A program made the translations under genes and the position numbers. The notes under the pieces were generated by a model. The model was not told the origin of the DNA, searched no databases, and saw nothing but the letters and a program-made list of their open reading frames with translations. A stretch of DNA of 64,000 nucleotides from Noviherbaspirillum massiliense JC206 (GTDB lineage Bacteria > Pseudomonadota > Gammaproteobacteria > Burkholderiales > Burkholderiaceae_D): the NCBI RefSeq assembly GCF_000312045.1, contig NZ_HE978635.1:959296-1023295 (forward strand), written 5' to 3'. Below, one piece after another: positions 24,268 to 32,018 of this stretch. The stretch's first letter is position 1, and each line of letters begins with the position of its first letter.

Positions 24268-25452
24268 CTAACAGCGCCGCTTCTCCCACTGGAACAGCAG
24301 CCAGCCGATGACAAAGGCGGCGCCCGCGTTCCAGCTTGCGATGCAAACCACGAGCAAGACCACAAGCATGCGCCGGGTCATGCGGGGCGATGGCAGACTT
24401 CCCCGAGCAAGCAGCGCGCCGGCCACGAACAGGATGACGCCGACTACTGCGGCCGGGAGTGCGCGCAGCAGCAATTCGACGGAGTCGCTGAAGCAAAGCG
24501 CGAGGACGATGAGTACTGTGCCGAGGATGATCGAAGCCCCGCCGGTGCGTGCGCCGAATGCCGTATGTGCGGCGATGCCGCCGGCGCCATGGCACATGGG
24601 CACGCCGCCCATGCCGGCACTGAACAGGTTCATCAAGCCCGTCGACACCGACAAGCGCTTCAGCGTCAGCGGCCGGTCCGGAAACAGCCGGTTGCTTTCT
24701 TCCCGTGTACCGATGATGGCGTTGCCGAGCGTGAGCGGAATCTGCGGCAAGGCGAGATAGATGGCGCCGACCAGCACATCATTCCAGGACAGGCCCGGCG
24801 ACTGCCATTGCGGCAGCCGGAACCTTACCGAGATCTGTTTCAGCTCCGCCGCCAGCGATGCATCCTTAACGAGGCTGTAGCCTATCCCCAGCACCAGCAG
24901 GGCAAACATTGCGGGAAGCGTCCTGCTTTTGCGCAGGCCTACCGCCAGCAGCAGACCCACCCCCGCAAGCAGCCAGTCGGAATGCATCATCCTTGCGCCG
25001 TCGAACATGAAGCGCAGACCCAGGCTGAGCACGATGCATTGCGCGAGTTCCCGCGGCACCCAGCGCGCGACTCTGCCTGCCAAGCCCGACATGCTGGCGA
25101 GGAACCAGAATGCGCCGGTCAGCAAGCCGGCTGCCATGACCGGTCCCTGTGCCATTGAGAGTTGCGCAACTTGCGTGGCGGCAGCCGCGCCGATGGCTTT
25201 CATCGGCTGCACCGGCACCGGCGTCCGGTAGAACCAGCCACAGGCAATCAGCGCAGCACCGAAGGCAAAGAGCACGCCAAGCGGATCCATCCTGAGTACG
25301 GCGATATAGGCTGTCACGAACGGGATCAGGGTGCCAAGGTCGCCAAAGGCGCCCGCCCATTCCATCCGGTCGAAACGATTTCGCGGAATCCGGCTCTCCT
25401 TCGGGGCTCGGCCCGGGTTGCCTTCCGTTACGCGGTCGGTCTCATTCTTCAT
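24268..25452 (-). CDS. MOT1-type molybdate/sulfate transporter
   Basis: This 394-aa membrane protein has about ten transmembrane segments and both MOT1 signatures: EWAGAFGDLGTLIPFVTAYI near the N-terminus and GGVPMCHGAGGIAAHTAFGA in the C-terminal half, plus TPVPVQPMKAIGAAA. MOT1 proteins take up molybdate with high affinity. Molybdenum would serve xanthine dehydrogenase or nitrate reductase, both nitrogen enzymes, but neither is encoded in the window. It is a single gene with no visible molybdate riboswitch upstream. Confidence 0.85.
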   Translation of the reverse strand: MKNETDRVTEGNPGRAPKESRIPRNRFDRMEWAGAFGDLGTLIPFVTAYIAVLRMDPLGVLFAFGAALIACGWFYRTPVPVQPMKAIGAAAATQVAQLSMAQGPVMAAGLLTGAFWFLASMSGLAGRVARWVPRELAQCIVLSLGLRFMFDGARMMHSDWLLAGVGLLLAVGLRKSRTLPAMFALLVLGIGYSLVKDASLAAELKQISVRFRLPQWQSPGLSWNDVLVGAIYLALPQIPLTLGNAIIGTREESNRLFPDRPLTLKRLSVSTGLMNLFSAGMGGVPMCHGAGGIAAHTAFGARTGGASIILGTVLIVLALCFSDSVELLLRALPAAVVGVILFVAGALLARGSLPSPRMTRRMLVVLLVVCIASWNAGAAFVIGWLLFQWEKRRC

Positions 25453-25838
25453 CGTGGATGAGGCAGCTCAATGGATCGGTTCGAATCATGGAGACTGGAA
25501 TAGTCAAATCAGAAGCACGCATCTTAAGCCAAACAGCTGGCCGCAACAGAAACAGGCCATCAAGATGTTGACCATCACCAGCACGGAGAACTCGGTCCTC
25601 CTGGACGAACGAACTGCCGGGAAGCTCGAAGCGAAGACCAACAGCGAGGTCCAGGTGATTCATCGCGGACGAAGAGCCGACGGTGATCGCCGCCTTCAGG
25701 GTGGGCAGTCAGCAAATCATTTTCCCTTCGGCCAAGGCCCTCAAATACGCGACCGGTTGGGCATCAAGTAAGTTGGCACTGTTAGCGTGACCTGCAATGG
25801 TGCATGCACACCTTTCCGCTCACCACTTCCGTGCACCC
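25453..25838. other. gap with one weak small open frame
   Basis: A 68-codon frame at 25565-25771 (MLTITSTENSVLLDERTAGK) could be a gene. A different frame between about 25680 and 25788 (TVIAAFRVGSQQIIFPSAKA) reads equally well, so a frameshifted small gene is possible. Neither half is recognised. No promoter or terminator stands out. Confidence 0.35.
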
Positions 25839-26435
25839 TCAGGACCGGCGCGACAGGTCGACGATCGCACGCTTCGTGATGAGCCGGGCGAGAGACAAGC
25901 CGAAGCGCGGATTCTCGCAAAAGGATTGCATGACCTTTTCCTGCGACAGGACCAGCACTTCCCCATCGGTCTTGAACACGGCATTCCAGGGGCGCTCCTT
26001 CTCCGGGGAAAAGACGCCGATCACGCCCGCCATCTGGCCCGGCCCGATGTCCATCTGCACCTCTTCGACATGCACCACGCCCTCAAGCACGAAGTACAGT
26101 TCACGCGCAGGCTCGCCCTTGCGGAACAGGACCTCGCCCGCGGCAACGCGGCGCCGGGTCGCAAACGGCAGCAGCGCTTCGACCGATACCTCGCCGCGCT
26201 CGGCCAGTTGGACCTGGCGCAGCAGGCGGCGCATTTCCAGCAGCCGCGTCGCGTTCAGCGGCAGCAGGAAGGTGTGCAGCAGCAGGACCGGAGGCAGGTG
26301 GGCGAAATAGCCATACACGATGAAGCACACATTGCTGCAGAGCGCGATATAGCGCAGCGGCAGCATCGCCCGCATGTAAAAAGTCGCGAACGTCAGTCCG
26401 GAAGCCACATATCCAATCATTTCGAGCCAGGTCAT
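25839..26435 (-). CDS. membrane-anchored cyclic nucleotide-binding protein, Popeye-like layout
   Basis: This 198-aa protein has two to three N-terminal transmembrane segments (MIGYVASGLTFATFYM, YIALCSNVCFIVYGYFAHL) and a C-terminal cNMP-binding beta-roll (FRKGEPARELYFVLEGVVHV, GPGQMAGVIGVFSPEKERPW). There is no helix-turn-helix, so it is not a CRP regulator. The phosphate-binding cassette is not canonical, so ligand binding is uncertain. The ATG at 26435 follows a strong GGGGAGGA. The architecture recalls Popeye-domain proteins. Role unknown. Confidence 0.75.
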   Translation of the reverse strand: MTWLEMIGYVASGLTFATFYMRAMLPLRYIALCSNVCFIVYGYFAHLPPVLLLHTFLLPLNATRLLEMRRLLRQVQLAERGEVSVEALLPFATRRRVAAGEVLFRKGEPARELYFVLEGVVHVEEVQMDIGPGQMAGVIGVFSPEKERPWNAVFKTDGEVLVLSQEKVMQSFCENPRFGLSLARLITKRAIVDLSRRS

Positions 26436-26638
26436 GTCTGTCCTCCCCAGGTATCCGGCACGGCGGCCGCATGTGCCGCCATGCACCATGGGCTATAGGA
26501 GTACAGAAGCGGTCCGCGTTCGTCTAATTTCATTTTCGAATTTGACATATAAGCCGGCGCGATATCAGGCGGCGCAACGGCCCTCACTTAGAGAATGTGC
26601 AGATGGACCTTCCCTAGGCGATCCCGATCCCGGCGAGT

Positions 26639-26654
26639 TGGAATGAGTCTTGCA
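26639..26654 (+). promoter_or_regulatory. possible sigma-54 promoter of the 75-aa protein gene
   Basis: TGGAATGAGTCTTGCA keeps the invariant GG and TTGCA at the right spacing, with two changes in the -24 box. It would place the start near 26666, only 24 bases before the ATG at 26690. Confidence 0.45.
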
Positions 26655-26689
26655 TCTCCTGTGGCATGCAACACACAGGACTCACCACC

Positions 26690-26917
26690 ATGAACATGCG
26701 CCCGCCCTTCTCTCTCGATGCCTTTGCCCACTTCCATGTCCGGACTGCGCCGCTGCCCGATGGCAGTCAGTGCTATGAGGTCGTGGGCCGCAACCCGCGT
26801 GAAGAAAGCTTCGTCATCCACCGCACGGCAGATGCGATCGAAGCCGATCGCATCGCCAATGCGCTCAACATGGCGATGGAGAGCAACATGGCCGGGCCGT
26901 GCACGGCCGCGTCCTGA
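26690..26917 (+). CDS. 75-aa protein of unknown function upstream of hupE
   Basis: The product begins MNMRPPFSLDAFAHFHVRTA and contains YEVVGRNPREESFVIHRTAD followed by an amphipathic helix, AIEADRIANALNMAMESNMA. It is small, soluble and without cysteines. CAGGA stands about eleven bases upstream of the ATG. Position between a sigma-54-like promoter and hupE, with a second such promoter in the gap, suggests expression with urea metabolism genes. Family not recognised. Confidence 0.6.
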   Translation: MNMRPPFSLDAFAHFHVRTAPLPDGSQCYEVVGRNPREESFVIHRTADAIEADRIANALNMAMESNMAGPCTAAS

Positions 26918-26966
26918 TTCGGCCGGGAAGACTATCCGCTCAGCGCCGGTGCGCAGTGATCCGGCG

Positions 26967-26982
26967 TGGTGCAGTATTTGCT
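26967..26982 (+). promoter_or_regulatory. sigma-54 promoter of hupE
   Basis: TGGTGCAGTATTTGCT has GG and TTGCT at the right spacing; one base of the -24 box differs (G for A). The start is predicted near 26994, 38 bases before the ATG at 27032. Confidence 0.55.
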
Positions 26983-27031
26983 TTGCTCCGGGCGCAGCCA
27001 TTTTTGCTGAATCATCAATAAAGGAATCCTC

Positions 27032-27607
27032 ATGAAAGCACTGCACCGGCATTCAACCCTGGCGATTGCCCTCGGCCTGTTCCCACCCCTGCTATGGGCG
27101 CACCCCTTGCACGGCACCTCCACGCTCGAAGGCTTTCTCCATCCGCTGACCGGCGCCGACCACCTGCTGGCAATGCTCGGCATCGGCTTGTGGGCCTCGC
27201 AGCAGCAGGGGCGGGCGCGCTGGACCATACCGGCGAGCTTTGTCGCCCTGATGGGCCTGGGCGCCCTGGCCGGCTTTTCCGCCCAAATGCCGTCCTTCGT
27301 CGAGAGCGGCATCGTCGTCTCTCTGCTGTTGCTCGGCGCATTCATCGGCATCGCCCTGCGTCCCTCCGGCCTGCTCGGCGCCATGCTCGCGGGCGTGTTC
27401 GCGATATTCCACGGTTATGCGCATGGCGCCGAGATGCCTGCCTCTGCCGACGCATGGAAATTCGGCGTCGGCTTCCTGCTTGCAGCAGCACTACTGCATG
27501 CAACCGGTTTCCTCGCCGGTAACCGCATGAACAAGGTCATGATCAAGGCCGGCGGCACCGCCATCCTCGCCTTCGGCGGCATGCTGCTCCTGCAGGGCCT
27601 GCGCTAA
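27032..27607 (+). CDS. ureJ: HupE/UreJ-family nickel permease
   Basis: This 191-aa protein has a signal peptide (MKALHRHSTLAIALGLFPPL to LWA) and the HupE/UreJ motif HPLHGTSTLEGFLHPLTGAD-HLLAM, with a second His-rich motif, FHGYAHGAEM. Six to seven transmembrane segments follow. HupE/UreJ proteins import nickel for hydrogenase or urease. The urease operon 6 kb downstream, and no hydrogenase in the window, points to urease. AAGGAA precedes the ATG. A 26-base palindrome follows the stop. Confidence 0.85.
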   Translation: MKALHRHSTLAIALGLFPPLLWAHPLHGTSTLEGFLHPLTGADHLLAMLGIGLWASQQQGRARWTIPASFVALMGLGALAGFSAQMPSFVESGIVVSLLLLGAFIGIALRPSGLLGAMLAGVFAIFHGYAHGAEMPASADAWKFGVGFLLAAALLHATGFLAGNRMNKVMIKAGGTAILAFGGMLLLQGLR

Positions 27608-27628
27608 ACGACTCTCTTCCCGCCATCT

Positions 27629-27654
27629 GTCCACCATTCATATGAATGGTGGAC
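27629..27654. repeat. perfect 26-base palindrome after hupE
   Basis: GTCCACCATTCAT is followed at once by its exact reverse complement ATGAATGGTGGAC. As RNA it folds to an 11-pair stem with an ATAT loop. No T run follows, so it may be an operator or a Rho-type stop rather than an intrinsic terminator. It begins 22 bases after the hupE stop. Confidence 0.75.
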
Positions 27655-27800
27655 GGCCCTCGCCGCTTCCGCTTCTTCCGCCTCCCGCCCGTCTTCGGTA
27701 TCGGACACTCTCGTTCCGGCACAGCATCGTTCATCGCCATGCGGTGAATAAACATTCGCGATTTCGACATGCACCGCGATCGCGCAGATCCTTAGTCCGC

Positions 27801-27848
27801 TGCACCAGCGAGCACCAAAACTGCACCAGACGCTTCGCATCTGCACCA
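27801..27848 (+). promoter_or_regulatory. cluster of NtrC-like half-sites upstream of urtA
   Basis: TGCACCA occurs at 27801, 27822 and 27842, and GCACCA at 27812. The cluster is 42-90 bases upstream of the -24 element. The sites are direct rather than inverted repeats, so binding by NtrC is plausible but not certain; the same half-site, inverted, forms the array at 4487. Confidence 0.55.
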
Positions 27849-27889
27849 CTTAGTATCAGGACCAGGCATAAAGCGGTGCGCATTTGCGG

Positions 27890-27905
27890 TGGCACATATT
27901 CTGCT
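27890..27905 (+). promoter_or_regulatory. sigma-54 promoter of urtABCDE-ureDABCEFG
   Basis: TGGCACATATTCTGCT has a perfect -24 box and a -12 box with one change (CTGC for TTGC), at the right spacing. The start is predicted near 27917, 40 bases before the urtA ATG. Confidence 0.7.
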
Positions 27906-27956
27906 AAAGAAACGAACAGGAGCAGTTCATCCTCAACCCTCACTCAGGAGCCATCG

Positions 27957-29210
27957 ATGTCACGCCGTCATTTCATCAAACTCTCCGTCGCCTCCGCCGT
28001 TGCGCTGGCGACGCTGTCTTGGGCGCCGCAGACCCTTGCCGCCGATACCATCAAGGTCGGCATCCTCCATTCGCTCTCGGGGACGATGGCAATTTCCGAA
28101 ACTTCGCTGAAGGATGTGGCCTTGATGACCATCGAGGAAATCAATGCCAGGGGCGGCGTGATGGGGAAGAAACTGGAGCCGGTAATCGTCGACCCGGCGT
28201 CGAACTGGCCGCTGTTCGCGGAAAAGGCGCGCCAGCTGATCACTCAGGACAAGGTCGCCGTCGTGTTCGGATGCTGGACCTCGGTCTCGCGCAAGTCCGT
28301 GCTGCCGGTCTTCAAGGAACTGAACAGCCTGCTGTTCTATCCGGTCCAGTATGAAGGCGAGGAACTCGAAAAGAATGTGTTCTATACCGGTGCGGCGCCG
28401 AACCAGCAGGCGATCCCGGCCGTCGAGTACCTGATGTCGAAGGAAGGCGGCGGCGCCAGGCGCTTCGTCCTGCTCGGCACCGACTATGTCTATCCGCGCA
28501 CGACCAACAAGATCCTGCGCGCCTTCCTGCATAGCAAAGGCGTGAAGGACAGCGACATCGACGAGGTGTACACGCCCTTCGGCCACTCCGATTACCAGAC
28601 CATCGTCGCCAACATCAAGAAGTTTGCAGCCGGCGGCAAGACCGCGGTGATCTCCACCATCAACGGCGATTCCAACGTGCCCTTCTACAAGGAGCTCGGC
28701 AATGCCGGCCTGAAGGCGACCGATGTGCCGGTGGTTGCCTTCTCCGTGGGTGAAGAGGAGTTGCGCGGCGTCGATACCAAGCCGCTGGTCGGCCACCTCG
28801 CGGCCTGGAATTACTTCCAGTCGGTGAAGAATCCGGTGAACCAGGACTTCATCAAGAAGTGGAAAGCTTATGCCGCCGAGAAGAAGCTGCCGAACGCGAA
28901 CACCGTCGTGACCAACGATCCGATGGAAGCGACCTATGTCGGCATCCACATGTGGAAGCAGGCAGTGGAAAAGGCGAAGTCGACCGATACCGACAAGGTG
29001 ATCGCGGCCATGGGCGGCCAGACCTTCAAGGCACCGTCCGGCTTCGAGCTGATGATGGACAAGACCAACCACCACCTGCACAAGCCGGTGATGATCGGCG
29101 AGATCCGTGCAGACGGGCAGTTCAACATTGTCTACAAGACCAAGAGCCCGATCCGCGCGCAACCCTGGAGCCCCTTCATTTCGGGTAACGAAGGCAAGCA
29201 AGGCCTGTAA
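27957..29210 (+). CDS. urtA: urea ABC transporter substrate-binding protein UrtA
   Basis: This 417-aa periplasmic protein binds urea. The N-terminus MSRRHFIKLSVASAVALATL is a twin-arginine-like signal (SRRHFIK), then ADTIKVGILHSLSGTMAISE, the type I amide/urea binding fold. Further family motifs are VIVDPASNWPLFAEKARQLI and the NDPMEATYVGIHMWKQAVEK region. The ATG at 27957 has CAGGAG seven bases upstream; the frame is open to 27642 but without a plausible start. It opens the urt-ure operon. Confidence 0.96.
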   Translation: MSRRHFIKLSVASAVALATLSWAPQTLAADTIKVGILHSLSGTMAISETSLKDVALMTIEEINARGGVMGKKLEPVIVDPASNWPLFAEKARQLITQDKVAVVFGCWTSVSRKSVLPVFKELNSLLFYPVQYEGEELEKNVFYTGAAPNQQAIPAVEYLMSKEGGGARRFVLLGTDYVYPRTTNKILRAFLHSKGVKDSDIDEVYTPFGHSDYQTIVANIKKFAAGGKTAVISTINGDSNVPFYKELGNAGLKATDVPVVAFSVGEEELRGVDTKPLVGHLAAWNYFQSVKNPVNQDFIKKWKAYAAEKKLPNANTVVTNDPMEATYVGIHMWKQAVEKAKSTDTDKVIAAMGGQTFKAPSGFELMMDKTNHHLHKPVMIGEIRADGQFNIVYKTKSPIRAQPWSPFISGNEGKQGL

Positions 29211-29219
29211 TGCCAAAGC

Positions 29220-29243
29220 GCCTTCCCCTCGACAGGGGAAGGC
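29220..29243 (+). promoter_or_regulatory. hairpin after urtA
   Basis: GCCTTCCCCT and AGGGGAAGGC form a perfect ten-base stem with a four-base loop, nine bases after the urtA stop. No T run follows directly. It may shield the urtA message from 3' decay so that the binding protein is made in excess. Confidence 0.65.
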
Positions 29244-29328
29244 AAAGTTTGCAGCGAGTGTGTCGCCCGGAGGGTGGGCCCTCAACCATTCTCCGGTTTT
29301 TTTTATTGGCAGCGTACGTGCAGCCGAG

Positions 29329-30933
29329 ATGAACATGTGGAAGAAATTAATTGTAATTGGCTGGCTGTGCATCCATGCCGGCGCTGCGTGCGCCGCGTTG
29401 GACGACGCGCTCCTGAAGCCGCTGGCCGGCGACGATCCGGATGCGCGGATCGAAGCGGTCGGGAAGATCGCGGCGCTCGGCAATGAAAGCGCCGCCCGGG
29501 TGTTGATCGCCCTGAAGGACGATGCCTTGTATGCCGATACGCAAGGCAAGGTCTACATCGTCGAAGACGGCAAAACCTTTGACCCTGCAAGCGACAGCAC
29601 CGGGCCGGCGCCGGACGAGCTGGAAGCCATCATGGTGAACAATCGCCTGCGCGCCTCGGTAGATGATGCGCTGTCCAGCCTCAGGCTGTTTTCCGACAAC
29701 CGGGCCGAGCGGCTCTCCGCCGCGCTCGGCCTGCAGAACCGCGCGAACGCGGCCCAGCTGCCGCTCATCACCCGCGCGCTCGACAAGGAAACCGATCCCG
29801 AAATACGTGGCGTGCTGCAGTTGCTCGCAGCTACGGCCAACCTGCATTCGCCGGATGCCGGCCTGCGCAGGGATGCCGTCCTCGCGCTGGGCGGCAGCAG
29901 CAATGCCAGCCTGAAGCCGGTGCTGGAGCAGATGCTGGAGAAGAATCCGGACGGCACGTATGCGGAGCCGGATGAAGCCGTCAGGAAGGCTGCCGTCAGC
30001 ACCCTCCGGGCGATCAATGGCCGCCTGGCGCGCATGGAATTTGCCGGCAACCTGTTCTACGGCCTGTCGCTCGGCAGCGTGCTGCTGCTGGCGGCATTGG
30101 GGCTCGCGATCACCTTCGGCCTGATGGGCATCATCAACATGGCCCATGGCGAACTGCTGATGATCGGCGCCTACACCACCTACGTCTGCCAGATGCTGTT
30201 CCGCCAGTACTTTCCCGGTGCGGTCGATTTCTATCTGCTCGCCGCCCTGCCGGCGGCTTTCCTGGTGACCGCGGCGATTGGCATTGCACTGGAACGCACC
30301 GTGATCCGCTGGCTGTATGGCCGCCCGCTGGAAACCCTGCTCTGCACCTGGGGCATCAGCCTGGTGCTGATGCAGGCGGTACGCTCGATCTTTGGCGCGC
30401 AGAACGTGGAAGTCGCGAATCCGTCCTGGATGTCCGGCGGCATCGCGGTACTCGGCTCGCTGGTGCTGTCCTATAACCGCATCGTCATCATCTTTTTCGC
30501 GCTGGCGGTGGTCGCAGCGGTCTGGGTCATCCTGAACAAGACCCGCCTCGGCCTGTTCCTGCGCGCCGTCACCCAGAACCGTCGCATGGCCGATTGCGTC
30601 GGCGTGTCCACTGGCCGCATCGACATGCTGACCTTCGGCCTCGGTTCCGGCATTGCCGGGCTGGGCGGCGTTGCGCTGTCGCAGCTCGGCAATGTCGGCC
30701 CGGACCTCGGCCAGGGCTATATCGTCGATTCCTTCATGGTGGTGGTGCTCGGCGGCGTGGGCCAGCTGGCCGGCACCGTGATCGCCGCCCTCGGCCTGGG
30801 CGGCGTCAACAAGTTCCTGGAACCGGTCGCCGGCGCGGTGCTGGCCAAGATCGCAATCCTGGTATTCATCGTCGTCTTCATCCAGAAACGGCCGCAGGGC
30901 CTGTTCGCATTGAAAGGCAGGAGCGTGGAATGA
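29329..30933 (+). CDS. urtB: urea ABC transporter permease UrtB
   Basis: This 534-aa membrane protein has a signal-like start (MNMWKKLIVIGWLCIHAGAA) and a soluble alpha-helical N-terminal part of about 230 residues (HEAT-like: IAALGNESAARVLIALKDDA). The LivH-type permease domain follows (GLAITFGLMGIINMAHGELL, LRAVTQNRRMADCVGVSTGR). The long N-terminal part is usual for proteobacterial UrtB. It overlaps urtC by four bases. Confidence 0.95.
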   Translation: MNMWKKLIVIGWLCIHAGAACAALDDALLKPLAGDDPDARIEAVGKIAALGNESAARVLIALKDDALYADTQGKVYIVEDGKTFDPASDSTGPAPDELEAIMVNNRLRASVDDALSSLRLFSDNRAERLSAALGLQNRANAAQLPLITRALDKETDPEIRGVLQLLAATANLHSPDAGLRRDAVLALGGSSNASLKPVLEQMLEKNPDGTYAEPDEAVRKAAVSTLRAINGRLARMEFAGNLFYGLSLGSVLLLAALGLAITFGLMGIINMAHGELLMIGAYTTYVCQMLFRQYFPGAVDFYLLAALPAAFLVTAAIGIALERTVIRWLYGRPLETLLCTWGISLVLMQAVRSIFGAQNVEVANPSWMSGGIAVLGSLVLSYNRIVIIFFALAVVAAVWVILNKTRLGLFLRAVTQNRRMADCVGVSTGRIDMLTFGLGSGIAGLGGVALSQLGNVGPDLGQGYIVDSFMVVVLGGVGQLAGTVIAALGLGGVNKFLEPVAGAVLAKIAILVFIVVFIQKRPQGLFALKGRSVE

Positions 30934-32018
30934 TGGCGCGCACTCTCTTCTCCCGTCCGGCATGGGCCGGCATCGTAGTGTGCACCGCCGTACTGGCGCT
31001 GCTGCCGGTACTGAACCTGGCCTTCGAGCCGGGACAAGCCTTGTACATCTCGGGCTATACCGTGGCCCTGGTCGGCAAGTTCATGTGTTATGCGATCGCG
31101 GCGCTCGCGCTCGACCTGGTCTGGGGCTACACCGGCATCCTGTCCCTCGGGCACGGACTGTTCTTCGCGCTCGGCGCGTATGCGCATGGCATGTACCTGA
31201 TGCGCGCCATCGGCCGCGACGGCGTGTACCAGAGCAATCTGCCGGACTTCATGGTCTTCCTCGACTGGAAGACCTTGCCTTGGTACTGGTCGTTCACCGA
31301 CAACTTCTGGTACTGCATGGCACTGGTGCTGCTGGTGCCGGGCGTGCTGGCCTTCGTGTTCGGTTATTTCGCATTCCGCTCGCGCATCAAGGGTGTGTAT
31401 TTCTCGATCATTACCCAGGCCATGACCTTCGCCTGCATGCTGCTGTTCTTCCGCAATAACACCGGCTTCGGCGGCAACAACGGTTTCACTGACTTCAAGC
31501 GCATCCTCGGCTACAGCATCACCGCGCCCGGTACCCGCGCCGCGCTCTACCTGGCCACGCTGTTCCTGCTGCTTGGCGCGCTGCTGCTGTGCCGCTGGAT
31601 CGTGACGTCCAAGCTGGGGCGGGTGCTGCAGGCAGTGCGCGATTCCGAGTCACGGCTGATGTTCATCGGCTACGATCCGCTCTGGTTCAAGCTGTTCGTG
31701 TGGACATTGTCGGCTGTCCTGTGCGGCATTGCCGGTGCACTGTATGTGCCGCAAGTCGGCATCATCAACCCGTCGGAAATGTCGCCGGGTAATTCGATCG
31801 AAATGGTGGTCTGGGCCGCGATCGGCGGCCGCGGCACCCTGATCGGGCCCATCCTCGGCGCGTTTTCGGTGAATGGCTTGAAGAGCTGGTTCACCGCCGC
31901 CTTCCCCGATCTGTGGCTGTATGCGCTCGGCCTGATCTTCATCCTGGTGACCCTGTTCCTGCCGCAAGGCGTGCTCGGCCTGGCCAGGAAAATCCGCGCC
32001 AACAGGGAGACAGCATGA
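30930..32018 (+). CDS. urtC: urea ABC transporter permease UrtC
   Basis: This 362-aa LivM-type permease has about ten transmembrane segments, with the motifs ALDLVWGYTGILSLGHGLFF, RSRIKGVYFSIITQAMTFA and LQAVRDSESRLMFIGYDPLW (the EAA-type docking loop). Start ATG and the urtB stop share ATGATG; the TGA of urtC overlaps the urtD start in the same way. This points to translational coupling. Confidence 0.95.
   Translation: MMARTLFSRPAWAGIVVCTAVLALLPVLNLAFEPGQALYISGYTVALVGKFMCYAIAALALDLVWGYTGILSLGHGLFFALGAYAHGMYLMRAIGRDGVYQSNLPDFMVFLDWKTLPWYWSFTDNFWYCMALVLLVPGVLAFVFGYFAFRSRIKGVYFSIITQAMTFACMLLFFRNNTGFGGNNGFTDFKRILGYSITAPGTRAALYLATLFLLLGALLLCRWIVTSKLGRVLQAVRDSESRLMFIGYDPLWFKLFVWTLSAVLCGIAGALYVPQVGIINPSEMSPGNSIEMVVWAAIGGRGTLIGPILGAFSVNGLKSWFTAAFPDLWLYALGLIFILVTLFLPQGVLGLARKIRANRETA

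Larger units (their letters stand above)
27608..27956 (+). promoter_or_regulatory. control region of the urt-ure operon
   Basis: This 349-base gap between hupE and urtA holds, in order, a perfect 26-base palindrome (27629-27654), four TGCACCA-like half-sites (27801-27848) and a sigma-54 promoter (27890-27905). No gene is visible within it. Confidence 0.7.

Noticed and set aside
27960-30963. Minus-strand open frames of over 500 codons across urtA and urtB
   Set aside because: The plus strand encodes unmistakable UrtA and UrtB; the minus frames are shadows caused by GC-rich third positions.
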